A program made the translations under genes and the position numbers. Shown here piece after piece: positions 24,647-33,224 of a stretch of 64,000 nucleotides of DNA. How positions within the stretch are numbered: position 1 is the stretch's first letter; each line of letters opens with the position of its first letter. The stretch lies in contig JAEXTV010000028.1 in assembly GCA_023406895.1 (NCBI GenBank), positions 1-64,000 of the forward strand, in the 5' to 3' direction. Origin of the DNA: Bacillota bacterium. Its GTDB lineage: Bacteria > Bacillota > Clostridia > Christensenellales > SZUA-584. The notes below the pieces were generated by a model. It searched no databases and was not told where the DNA came from. It saw only the letters and a program-made list of their open reading frames with translations.

Positions 24647-26335
24647 TTATGCTAACGGTTTGCCATTTGCATCATACTTGTATTCGACATTATTCTTATA
24701 TAAAGATATTTTACCGTTTTTTGCGATGTCCTGCCTTTTAAACTCAACCGGAATAACAACTTGACCATCCGTGTTGATATAACCTAATAAACCATCTTTT
24801 TTTACCATTGCGATTCCCGAATGAAATCCCGAACAAAAATCCCATTCCAGCGGAATAACTGTTTTTCCTGCGGTATCAATAAACCCGTACTTCTTGTCTT
24901 TTTGAACAACGGCTCGACCATCCATAAACTTGCCCGCATATTCGTATTGAGGGGAAATAACAATGTCACCGTCGCGGTTGATATATCCATATTTTTTAGA
25001 GCTATATGTGCGAACCGAAAGCAGTCCGTCGCAGAATTCCCATGCATTGGCCGAATCCCATCGGGGTTGTGCTATCACCCGACCTTTACCGTCAATAATT
25101 CCGTAGCGATTATTGAATGACACCCAGAAACGATTGTCGCATAAAGCTGCCTTGCTTTCCCAAACAGTATCAGATGAACACGTTACCTCATCATCTTCTT
25201 CATTTTTCTCATCAGCTGCATCAGGAACGTTAATAACATCGTCGGAAGGCTGTCGGTCATTTTTACGAAAAACAGCTGCGCCATAGCAAACTGCCAATTC
25301 TGGATCGATATCTTTAAACGGCTCTTGCCCGAGCTCTTTTTGCAGCAACTCTCTGACCAGCGGCGTCCGGCTTGCGCCGCCCACCAGCAGCACCTTGTTT
25401 ACATCGCCCGGTTTTAAGCCCGCTGCCTGCAATATCGCCTGAACCTGTTTCATCGTATCTTCAATCACCGGGGCGATCATCGCGTTGTAACGGCTGCCTT
25501 CCAGTGTATAATCAACACCATCGAAACCGACTGAAATGTAATCCGAAAATACGCTGGAGTTGCTCAGATGATGCTTCGCTTTAATAGCCAGTTCCATTGT
25601 CGTCGTTGCAAACCGGCTGAAGTGAATCGCGTTTGTTTTTATCGGCGCTATTTTTTCCTCACCGATAAGTGCCATAATATCGTTAAATATTAGTTTGTCA
25701 AAATCAGAGCCTCCAAGCCGTGGGTTACCCATTGGCTGTGTGAGCTGTACAAATTGACCGTTTTTCACGCGCATCAGTGCAATGTCAAACGTGCCGCCGC
25801 CCAGGTCGTATACCAGCAGCGTATCGCCTTCATTAAGCTTCCTCGCGCTATAATAGCAATAGGCCGCCGCGCTCGGCTCGTCAATCAGCTTCACATCGAG
25901 GAAACCTGCCGTTTGGGCCGCTTTTTCAATCAGTTTCTTCTTGTTCTCGTTGAACATGGCAGGAAAGGTCACTGTCGTACTTGTCACACTCTCGTGCATG
26001 TATTCGTCAACGCATTTCTTGATATGAATAAAAAACTCTTTATACAGGTCTTCGGGCAGATACGATTTTCCGCCAAGCAGATACGGTGCCTGCTGCCCCA
26101 AGTCTCTTTTAAACTCGGCCTTGAAATTCTGCGGAGCACGCATACGGCTGGCGAAGGCGGCTTGTCCGAGCAGCAGCCTGCCGTCTTGCTCTAAAAAAAC
26201 AGCGGAAGGCAGCGAATATGAGTCGCCGAACACGCTTGTCCCCGTCGCGATCTTAACCCTCTCGGGCTGTCCGTTCTCATTCAGAATGCATACACTGGAA
26301 TAGCTTGTGCCGATGTCGATGCCGATGTGCGCCAT
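24647..26335 (-). CDS. Hsp70-like ATPase with WG-repeat C-terminus
   Basis: A 562-aa protein; AGGAG before the ATG. The nucleotide-binding domain spans 1-355 with D-L-G-G-G-T-F-D at 177-184 and G-G-A-S-R-T-P-L-V at 319-327. A short acidic linker (~360-395) leads to four WG-type beta repeats (~403-545), each with the pattern [KR]-Y-G-[FY]-I-[DN]-x-x-G-x-x-[VI]-I-x-P-x-x-[WY]. WG repeats are beta-propeller or solenoid-like modules often found in bacterial surface or interaction proteins. The DnaK substrate-binding domain is lacking, so the repeats probably replace it as the target-binding part. Second of four paralogues counted from the left. Confidence 0.88.
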   Translation of the reverse strand: MAHIGIDIGTSYSSVCILNENGQPERVKIATGTSVFGDSYSLPSAVFLEQDGRLLLGQAAFASRMRAPQNFKAEFKRDLGQQAPYLLGGKSYLPEDLYKEFFIHIKKCVDEYMHESVTSTTVTFPAMFNENKKKLIEKAAQTAGFLDVKLIDEPSAAAYCYYSARKLNEGDTLLVYDLGGGTFDIALMRVKNGQFVQLTQPMGNPRLGGSDFDKLIFNDIMALIGEEKIAPIKTNAIHFSRFATTTMELAIKAKHHLSNSSVFSDYISVGFDGVDYTLEGSRYNAMIAPVIEDTMKQVQAILQAAGLKPGDVNKVLLVGGASRTPLVRELLQKELGQEPFKDIDPELAVCYGAAVFRKNDRQPSDDVINVPDAADEKNEEDDEVTCSSDTVWESKAALCDNRFWVSFNNRYGIIDGKGRVIAQPRWDSANAWEFCDGLLSVRTYSSKKYGYINRDGDIVISPQYEYAGKFMDGRAVVQKDKKYGFIDTAGKTVIPLEWDFCSGFHSGIAMVKKDGLLGYINTDGQVVIPVEFKRQDIAKNGKISLYKNNVEYKYDANGKPLA

Positions 26336-26380
26336 ATACGTCTCCTAAATAGTCATAGTATATTTATAATGTTCACATGG

Positions 26381-27943
26381 TTATCTCTGAATTTTTATTG
26401 AATGTTTTATCCCGAAAAAGTCCACATCAATTCTACCTGTAACCCGATTGAATTTACTTTGTATAAACGTATCTTTTTCAATGCTAATATCGAATTCTGT
26501 TTTTCTGAACGCACATTTTAAACACACGTTATGATGACCTTGCGTCAATTCAATCATGATTTCATCGCCATTTGCTAATAAATAGTTTTTGTCCCCATCT
26601 ATACATATTTTTATATCCGGATTAACCGCGAACCATTGACTTTCCCTTTTAATTGTCAGTGAAAAGCTATTTGCCGTCTTTTTAATCTCATTTGACGGGT
26701 TCATCAATTTAGTTTGTTTGACTTGATCTTGTCTTATTTGCTCTTCCAGCTTGCGCTGTTTCTCCTCTTCCGCTTTTTTTTGCTGCTCCAGCTCACGTTG
26801 TCTTTCCGCTTTAATTTTTATCAGTTCATCTACAAGCTTCTGTTTTTCTTCTTCCATCCTCCGCATATACGTCTTCATCGTCACCGCGCCCTCGCATACC
26901 GCGAGCTCCGGATCAACATCCTTAAACGGCTCCTGCCCCAGCTCTTGCGATAGCATTTCTCTCACCAGCGGCGTCCGGCTTGCGCCGCCCACCATCAGCA
27001 CCTTGTTCACGTCGCTCGGTTTTAAACCAGCTGTTTGCAGTATCGCCCGCACTTGTTTTATCGTATCATCCAGCACCGGGGCTATCATCGCGTTGTATCG
27101 GCTGCCTTCCAGCGTATACTCCACAGCATCATATCCCACTGAAATGATATCCGAAAAAATGCTTGCGCTGCTCAAATGATGCTTCGCTTTAATTGCCAGC
27201 TCAAGAACCATGGTGATAAACCGGCTGTAGTTCACCGGGTTCGCTTTGATCGGCCCGACTTTTTCTTCACAGATCTGTGCCATGATGTCATCGACTATCA
27301 TCCTGTCAAAGTCGGCACCACCAAGCCTTGGGTTGCCCATCGGCTGCGCAAGCGGCTCAAACTTTCCATCTTTCACGCAAATCAGCGCAACGTCAAACGT
27401 GCCGCCGCCAAGGTCGTATACCAGCAGCTTATCACCTTCACTGATCTTTCCTGCATTAAGATAACAGTACGCCGCTGCGCTCGGTTCGTCGAGCATATTA
27501 ATATCCAATAGCCCCGCCCTTTTTGCGGCACTCTCAATGAGCTTCTTTTTGTTTTCGTTAAACATAGCAGGGAAAGTGATCGTCGCACCGCTCACACTTT
27601 CTTGCGTATAATCCTCTACGCACTTTTTGATATAGATGAAGAATTCCTTATACAGGTCTTCGGGCAGATACGGTTTTCCGCCAAGCAGGTAAGGAGCCAG
27701 TTGGCCGAGGTCACGCTTAAATTCGTTCTTAAAATTCTGCGGAGCACGCATACGGCTGGCGGCAGCGGCTTGTCCCAACAGCAGATTTCCATCTGTTTCC
27801 GCAAACACGGCGGAGGGCAGCGAGTACGAATCACCGAAAACGCTGGTACCCGTCGCAATCTTCACCCTCTCGGGCTGTCCGTTTTCATTCAAAATGCACA
27901 CGCTGGAATAGCTTGTGCCGATGTCAATACCGATGTGTGTCAT
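26381..27943 (-). CDS. Hsp70-like ATPase with coiled coil and unknown beta C-terminus
   Basis: A 520-aa protein from the ATG at 27941-27943, chosen because AGGAG lies eight bases upstream; an in-frame ATG at 28027 has no such site and would add sequence absent from the paralogues. The nucleotide-binding domain (1-355) has all three ATP-contact motifs. A Glu/Lys/Gln-rich helix (~360-425) follows, then a ~90-residue beta-rich domain (S-F-S-L-T-I-K-R-E-S start) with no family I recognise; its strand spacing suggests an Ig or jelly-roll sandwich. Its ATPase DNA is nearly identical to that of the 598-aa copy, while its C-terminus is unrelated. Confidence 0.85.
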   Translation of the reverse strand: MTHIGIDIGTSYSSVCILNENGQPERVKIATGTSVFGDSYSLPSAVFAETDGNLLLGQAAAASRMRAPQNFKNEFKRDLGQLAPYLLGGKPYLPEDLYKEFFIYIKKCVEDYTQESVSGATITFPAMFNENKKKLIESAAKRAGLLDINMLDEPSAAAYCYLNAGKISEGDKLLVYDLGGGTFDVALICVKDGKFEPLAQPMGNPRLGGADFDRMIVDDIMAQICEEKVGPIKANPVNYSRFITMVLELAIKAKHHLSSASIFSDIISVGYDAVEYTLEGSRYNAMIAPVLDDTIKQVRAILQTAGLKPSDVNKVLMVGGASRTPLVREMLSQELGQEPFKDVDPELAVCEGAVTMKTYMRRMEEEKQKLVDELIKIKAERQRELEQQKKAEEEKQRKLEEQIRQDQVKQTKLMNPSNEIKKTANSFSLTIKRESQWFAVNPDIKICIDGDKNYLLANGDEIMIELTQGHHNVCLKCAFRKTEFDISIEKDTFIQSKFNRVTGRIDVDFFGIKHSIKIQR

Positions 27944-28036
27944 ATGTTTCTCCTGTACAATATAGTCATTTCTCAATCCACTAACTAAAAGACGCTTGGT
28001 TTCACTGTATATCAAGTGTAACGCCAAACAAGCGAA

Positions 28037-28285
28037 TCAGTTCATCCGTTCGAACCGGACCGAATTAAAACGAACACCCGGGAAATCTTCCAGATAGACC
28101 CACGCATGATACGCATGCGCGTCAATATCCGTTACAACGTATAGATTTCCGGCTTTTAAATAGTGTCCGTTCATGTCCAAATCTGAGTCGTATTCATTTC
28201 TGATACATCTCACAGTGTATTTTCTTTCATCTTCAAACATGTTTAACCCGTCAAGCATGATCCGAAATACTTTTGATAGCCGCAT
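28037..28285 (-). CDS. Small protein of unknown function between Hsp70-like genes
   Basis: An 82-aa protein; GAGG lies eight bases before the ATG. After a basic N-terminal helix (R-L-S-K-V-F-R-I-M) it is mostly beta: Y-T-V-R-C-I-R, L-Y-V-V-T-D-I-D, A-W-V-Y-L-E-D and F-N-S-V-R-F, a pattern compatible with an SH3-like barrel. No family could be named. It is co-directional with the Hsp70-like block, 68 bp after the 859-aa gene and 93 bp ahead of the 520-aa gene. Confidence 0.6.
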   Translation of the reverse strand: MRLSKVFRIMLDGLNMFEDERKYTVRCIRNEYDSDLDMNGHYLKAGNLYVVTDIDAHAYHAWVYLEDFPGVRFNSVRFERMN

Positions 28286-28352
28286 ACATCAGACCTCGAT
28301 AAAGTTTGGAAAAGAATAAACAAAAATAACAGTGATGTTTAATTTTCATGAG

Positions 28353-30932
28353 CTACTGAGGTATGCGAATATTCCGCCAACCGCTGACATCGCATTGCCT
28401 CTTATCGTTATCCCCGGTCGCCACAACGGTACCATCCGCTCTCAGCCCTATTGTATGATAACCACCGGCTAAAACCGCAATAATGTCCCGCCAGTCGCTG
28501 ACAATCTGTTTCGTCAGTTCATTATAAACAGAAACAACGGTACCATCCGCTCTTAATCCGACAGTGTGATACATACCGGCACAGACCGCAATGATATCCC
28601 GCCAACCACTCACATACTCTATGTCATCTGTAACCGTCGTGGCCACTGTTCCATTCGATTTTATCCCTACGGAACAGTACTGACCGGCGCAGACCGATAC
28701 AATATTCCGCCAGCCGTTGACATCACATGCGCCTGCCTTGTTCCAGCCAGCCGCCACAACCGTTCCATCCAGCTTAAGCCCTAAGGTATGAGAATGTCCG
28801 GCGCAGATTGATATGATATCTTTCCAGCCGCTCACATTGCATCGCCCATCGCCATTATCGCCCACTGCAACAACCGTTCCGTCTGACTTGAGTCCAACAG
28901 TATGAGAATTTCCGGTGACCACCGATATGATATCCTTCCACCCGTTGACATCGCATTGTCCGGCACTATTATGACCAACGGCCACAACCGTTCCATCCGA
29001 TTTGAGTCCAGCTGTATGATAATTTCCGGCACTCACCGCTATGATATCCCGCCAGTCGCTGACATCGCATTGTCCGTATTCATTATTGCCAGCCGATAAT
29101 ACAGTTCCGTTTCCTTTGATTCCTATGGTGCTGTATGCGCCGGCGCTGACGGCCACAATATGCCACCATTTATCGACATTGCATTGTCCGAATTTATTGC
29201 TGCCAGCCGCCACAACCGTTCCATCTGTTTTGAGTCCTATGGTATGGGAATTCCCTGCGCAAAGCGTTTGTATTTTTTTTGAGTGCTTTTGCCGGATATC
29301 GGCTATTCTTTTCTGTTCCTCCAGGATGCGCCTTTTTTCTTCTTCCGCTATCGCCTCTTCCGTGGCTGCAACCATGTTTCGGGCCCCTTCACAGCCTTGT
29401 GCTGCGGCTTTCATATACCATTCCAACGCCTTTGAATAATCCTCATCCGAGACAATGCGTCCCAACGACATCATAGCTTCTCCCGACCCCTGAGCCGCCG
29501 CCATATTATAAAACTCGATTGATTTTCTTTTGTTTTTGTTAACCCCGTAACCCTTTTCATAATACGACGCGATAACAAGTTGAGAGTCGATGTTCCCACC
29601 GTCAGCCGCTTTCCCGAACCATTCCACGGCTTTTGCTGTCTTTTTAGCGGTTCCATTCCCGTTTTCATAGCATAAACCCAGCATATATTGCGCTTTGGCA
29701 TGATTCTGGTCCGCCGCACGCCTAAAATAATGCATGGCCATGTCATAATCCTGTTTCTTACCACTCTTTCCATGGTAATACGCACAGCCGAGAATGCATT
29801 GCCCTTCCGGCGTCTTCGACAGCTCATCTTCTTTTTTCGCCGTAATCGTCTCGCCGTCCAGATTGCATATTGCGGCCCCAATACACACCGCCAGCTCCGG
29901 ATCAACATCCTTGAACGGCTCTTGACCCAGCTCTTTCGTCAGCATCTCTCTCACCAGCGGCGTCCGGCTTGCGCCGCCCACCAGCAGCACCATGTTTACG
30001 TCGCTCGGTTTTAAGTCAGCGGCCTGCAACAGCATCCGAACCTGCTTCATTGTATCGCCGATCACAGAAGCTATCATCGCACTATATCGGCTGACATCCA
30101 GCGTATAATCAACACCGCCATATCCTACGGTTATAAAATCCGCAAAAACGCCGGAGCTGCTCAAATGATGCTTCGCTTTCACCGCCAGTTCCATCGCCGA
30201 CGCAGCAAACCGGCTGAAATAAATCGGGTTTGCCTTTATCGGTGCCATCATGTCCTCACCGATCTGCGTCATAATATCATTGAATATCATTCGGTCAAAA
30301 TCAACGCCGCCCAACCGCGGATTGCCCATCGGCTGTGTAAGCTGCATAAATCGGCCGTTTTTCACACGCATCAGTGCAAGGTCGAACGTACCGCCGCCAA
30401 GGTCGTATACCAGCAGCGTATCTCCTTCACTGAGCTTTCCTGCGTTTAAATAGCAATAGGCCGCTGCGCTCGGTTCATCGATCAATTGCACATCCAGCAA
30501 GCCTGCCGCCTTTGCCGCTTTTTCAATCAGCTTCTTCTTATTGTCATTGAACATAGCGGGATAGGTCACGGTGGCGCTGGACACAATTGCATACGTGTAA
30601 TCCTCAACGCATTTTTTGATGTAAATGAAGAATTCTTTATACAGATCTTCGGGCATGTATTGCAGCCCGCCCAGTAAATACGGGGTTGTTTGGCCAAGAT
30701 CCCGTTTGAATTCTGCTTTGAAGTTCTGAGGGGCACGCATACGGCTGGCGAAGGCGGCTTGTCCGAGCAGCAGTCTGCCATCTTCCTCTAAAAACACAGC
30801 GGATGGCAATGAAAATGAATCGCCGTAAACGCCGGTTCCTGTGGCAATTTTCACTCGTTCCGGCTGTCCGTTTTCATTTAAAATGCACACGCTGGAATAG
30901 CTTGTGCCGATGTCGATGCCGATGTGTGCCAT
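28353..30932 (-). CDS. Hsp70-like ATPase with Sel1 and RCC1 repeats
   Basis: An 859-aa protein, GGAG before the ATG. Residues 1-355 are the Hsp70-type nucleotide-binding domain with the same motifs as its three paralogues. Then come about four Sel1-type helical repeats (~370-525; for example A-Q-Y-M-L-G-L-C-Y-E-N-G-N-G), a short coil (~530-555) and eight RCC1-type repeats (~560-855) of the form G-x-x-H-T-x-G-L-K-x-D-G-T-V-V-A-x-G. RCC1 repeats usually form a propeller and Sel1 repeats a superhelix, both for protein binding. This is the largest member and the first Hsp70-like gene after the GTPases, 18 bp behind them. I know of no characterised protein with this domain order. Confidence 0.9.
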   Translation of the reverse strand: MAHIGIDIGTSYSSVCILNENGQPERVKIATGTGVYGDSFSLPSAVFLEEDGRLLLGQAAFASRMRAPQNFKAEFKRDLGQTTPYLLGGLQYMPEDLYKEFFIYIKKCVEDYTYAIVSSATVTYPAMFNDNKKKLIEKAAKAAGLLDVQLIDEPSAAAYCYLNAGKLSEGDTLLVYDLGGGTFDLALMRVKNGRFMQLTQPMGNPRLGGVDFDRMIFNDIMTQIGEDMMAPIKANPIYFSRFAASAMELAVKAKHHLSSSGVFADFITVGYGGVDYTLDVSRYSAMIASVIGDTMKQVRMLLQAADLKPSDVNMVLLVGGASRTPLVREMLTKELGQEPFKDVDPELAVCIGAAICNLDGETITAKKEDELSKTPEGQCILGCAYYHGKSGKKQDYDMAMHYFRRAADQNHAKAQYMLGLCYENGNGTAKKTAKAVEWFGKAADGGNIDSQLVIASYYEKGYGVNKNKRKSIEFYNMAAAQGSGEAMMSLGRIVSDEDYSKALEWYMKAAAQGCEGARNMVAATEEAIAEEEKRRILEEQKRIADIRQKHSKKIQTLCAGNSHTIGLKTDGTVVAAGSNKFGQCNVDKWWHIVAVSAGAYSTIGIKGNGTVLSAGNNEYGQCDVSDWRDIIAVSAGNYHTAGLKSDGTVVAVGHNSAGQCDVNGWKDIISVVTGNSHTVGLKSDGTVVAVGDNGDGRCNVSGWKDIISICAGHSHTLGLKLDGTVVAAGWNKAGACDVNGWRNIVSVCAGQYCSVGIKSNGTVATTVTDDIEYVSGWRDIIAVCAGMYHTVGLRADGTVVSVYNELTKQIVSDWRDIIAVLAGGYHTIGLRADGTVVATGDNDKRQCDVSGWRNIRIPQ

Positions 30933-30950
30933 AAATTCTCTCCGTTATGA

Positions 30951-32537
30951 TTATGAATTCATTCCGAGCAGTTCTGTGAGATAGTGGTGCATCAATTCGC
31001 AGGATCGCGCCATGACTGTCGCTGCGTTGCTGTAGTTGCTTGATGCCATAAAATCGTTCGCACGCGCGTTCCACGTCATTGCCATCTCCTTCGACCGCTG
31101 TTCCAGCTGACTGAGCGGAGTGCCCTCTTTCATACCAAGACGTATCTCGCAGCTTTTACCGCGCTCACCTGTCAGCAAGAGAATCTCCTCAAGCTCTTCT
31201 TCCCGCCTCAAAGCGATTCGCCCGTTATAAAAATCCTGAAGAACCTCCAGTTCTCTGAATGATTGTTCATTCGTTTCAATCATATCGATCTCATTATACA
31301 GAAAATCACAGATATCCCTGAAACGGCAATCAATCGTTCTGTTCTTCTCAGCAATACATTGCTGCTTTAAGCGCGTAAACACATATTGGAGCTTAATCAG
31401 CATCGACCGGTTTCCAAAGTGGTTCAGCACCTGTCTTTTCACTTCATCCATGCCGCTGGCGTTCTCAAGGCTCTCAAGACATTCTTCGCGCGTTTTCCCT
31501 GACGCAAGAGCTTTACATAATGCGCTGATACCATGCTGACCGATATAATCGCAAAGTGTTTTCCTTTGCTCCTCGCTGCCAAAAAGATTCACATAGCTGT
31601 CGTCCAGTTCCAGCTCTTCTGCAAGCGTCTCTGCCGAATACGTACAAAAAATATGCTTGTCAGTTAGAATATCGCTGAGAATCTGCGTATCCAATTCTGC
31701 AAGTTTGGCAGCTGTTCTCCACTCTTCGTCCGACATTTTGACGGCGCCCTCCATCAGCTTGGCACTGACAGGTTTAATTGTATACAAAAGCTGCCGAACC
31801 GCAGATTCGCTCATGATATTATTGATCACACTTTGTGCCACTTCCAGCGGTTCGTTTTGTGTGTCCCAAAACACATCCGATTGAGTCAAAACACCCACCG
31901 CGTTTATGGGGGTCATATGCGCAGCCGAACCATGAAAGGATTCCAACAAATCAGCGTTGGATTGCTGTAAACCGCGCGTAAATGCAAAAATAACCGCATC
32001 AGCGTTTGAGGCTTCAGACCTCGTCATCTGATCGGCTTCATCTTCGAGCCCAAGAAACGAGATTGTATTCGCACTGTCCGTCTTATACGATGATAAAAGG
32101 CCAGGCGTATCAATCAATTCGATTTTCTTTAAAAGTTCATTCGGATAATAGATGACGATATATTTTGCGTCATCGAGCCGCCTGTTCTCATCCAGTTTTG
32201 CCCTGACCGTCCATCGTTCTATATCCTCGAACGGTGCCCGCTCTTCACTGCCGTCTTTAAACACGATCTTTATTGAGGGTGTTTCTGCGTACCGAAACCA
32301 GCTGACCGCATAGGTTGTTTCAACAGTACCGGTAATGAGTACCGGATCTTGTAAAAGAGCGTTCATCAGCGTCGATTTACCGGCCTTCATTGTACCCACA
32401 ACCGCAACGCGAAGCGGTTCATCAAGACGCTCCAGCATGGCTAGGAGCTCTTGCTTCAAGTTTTCACTTCCCGTGCAATTCTGGCACATCCGCTCTGCAT
32501 CCCGCAGTATTCCGCTAATCTTTGTTTTTAAATTCAT
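30951..32537 (-). CDS. Dynamin-like GTPase, shorter of two
   Basis: A 528-aa protein whose start overlaps the stop of the GrpE-like gene as ATGA. The GTPase domain has G1 G-T-M-K-A-G-K-S-T at 48-56, a G2 Thr in V-E-T-T near 93, G3 D-T-P-G near 142 and G4-like T-Q-S-D near 212. The M-K-A-G-K-S-T form of G1 is typical of bacterial dynamin-like proteins. The C-terminal ~250 residues are helical without a clear membrane segment, so it may be the soluble partner of the 685-aa GTPase, as in other tandem bacterial dynamin pairs. It sits between that pair and the Hsp70-like genes. Confidence 0.85.
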   Translation of the reverse strand: MNLKTKISGILRDAERMCQNCTGSENLKQELLAMLERLDEPLRVAVVGTMKAGKSTLMNALLQDPVLITGTVETTYAVSWFRYAETPSIKIVFKDGSEERAPFEDIERWTVRAKLDENRRLDDAKYIVIYYPNELLKKIELIDTPGLLSSYKTDSANTISFLGLEDEADQMTRSEASNADAVIFAFTRGLQQSNADLLESFHGSAAHMTPINAVGVLTQSDVFWDTQNEPLEVAQSVINNIMSESAVRQLLYTIKPVSAKLMEGAVKMSDEEWRTAAKLAELDTQILSDILTDKHIFCTYSAETLAEELELDDSYVNLFGSEEQRKTLCDYIGQHGISALCKALASGKTREECLESLENASGMDEVKRQVLNHFGNRSMLIKLQYVFTRLKQQCIAEKNRTIDCRFRDICDFLYNEIDMIETNEQSFRELEVLQDFYNGRIALRREEELEEILLLTGERGKSCEIRLGMKEGTPLSQLEQRSKEMAMTWNARANDFMASSNYSNAATVMARSCELMHHYLTELLGMNS

Positions 32538-33220
32538 TTCTCATCCTCTGCCTTATAACGATAGATGATGACCTCCTGCGGCCTAAATACTTCATCCTGC
32601 AAAAAGTACCCAGGCCGAAAGACTTCGGCTATGGTGTCATGTAAAGCAGAGTCGTGCGTAGCTCTTGTCTCAACAACGATATGGCGCGCTGTATCAAAGC
32701 TGCCGATTTGGGGCATTTCGGTGATTCCCATATGTTCAAGCAGCTTTAAGTTTTCTTTGCACAAGGAATCAAATATCGGAACAAAGGCTTTGAGGTCATC
32801 CTTCTTTGCCATATCAAGCCGAAGCAGCTGTTGATCCCTCATGGCAACCACTCTCTTGATCGTATTGATTTTTGACTTAAGCAGCAATTCATTACTTAAA
32901 GAAAGGTCATCGGCTTCCTTTTTGAGTTGCTCTATCTCTGATTGACATATATTCAGCTGTTTATTCTTCTGTTCAATTTCTTTTTCAATCTCAATCAGAT
33001 GATCGCTCCCATGAAAGCTCTCGTTCATGCTGACCGAATTCTCTTCAAGGCTCTTCAGCCGTTTTATAAGCCTTTTTGTTTCCTTGGGCAGCAGGAGATA
33101 CCTGAGTAACACTTCAGTAAAAAAAGTACGCCGATATGGAACGGAAGAAATGCCAAAGCTATTCTCCAAGCCCGAGAGAGTACTGTAAAGCTTTGATTTC
33201 ATGGAGGAGCGCTTGCTCAT
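32534..33220 (-). CDS. GrpE-like protein (putative nucleotide exchange factor)
   Basis: A 228-aa protein with AGGGG before the ATG. Residues ~45-130 form a long coiled coil and residues ~175-222 match the GrpE beta-domain pattern: F-D-x-x-x-H then a short strand, T-I-A-E-V-F-R-P-G-Y, and finally D-E-V-F-R-P-Q-E-V-I-I-Y, corresponding to the G-Y-x-x-x-D-x-V-x-R-P-A-x-V signature. GrpE releases ADP from DnaK. With four Hsp70-like genes directly downstream, this is probably their exchange factor. The N-terminal ~45 residues are unlike housekeeping GrpE. The assignment rests on the C-terminal pattern only. Confidence 0.78.
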   Translation of the reverse strand: MSKRSSMKSKLYSTLSGLENSFGISSVPYRRTFFTEVLLRYLLLPKETKRLIKRLKSLEENSVSMNESFHGSDHLIEIEKEIEQKNKQLNICQSEIEQLKKEADDLSLSNELLLKSKINTIKRVVAMRDQQLLRLDMAKKDDLKAFVPIFDSLCKENLKLLEHMGITEMPQIGSFDTARHIVVETRATHDSALHDTIAEVFRPGYFLQDEVFRPQEVIIYRYKAEDEK

Positions 33221-33224
33221 ACGA

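Noticed and set aside
28380..29260. Regular ~108-bp DNA repeats considered as non-coding
   Set aside because: They encode RCC1-type protein repeats in one open frame.
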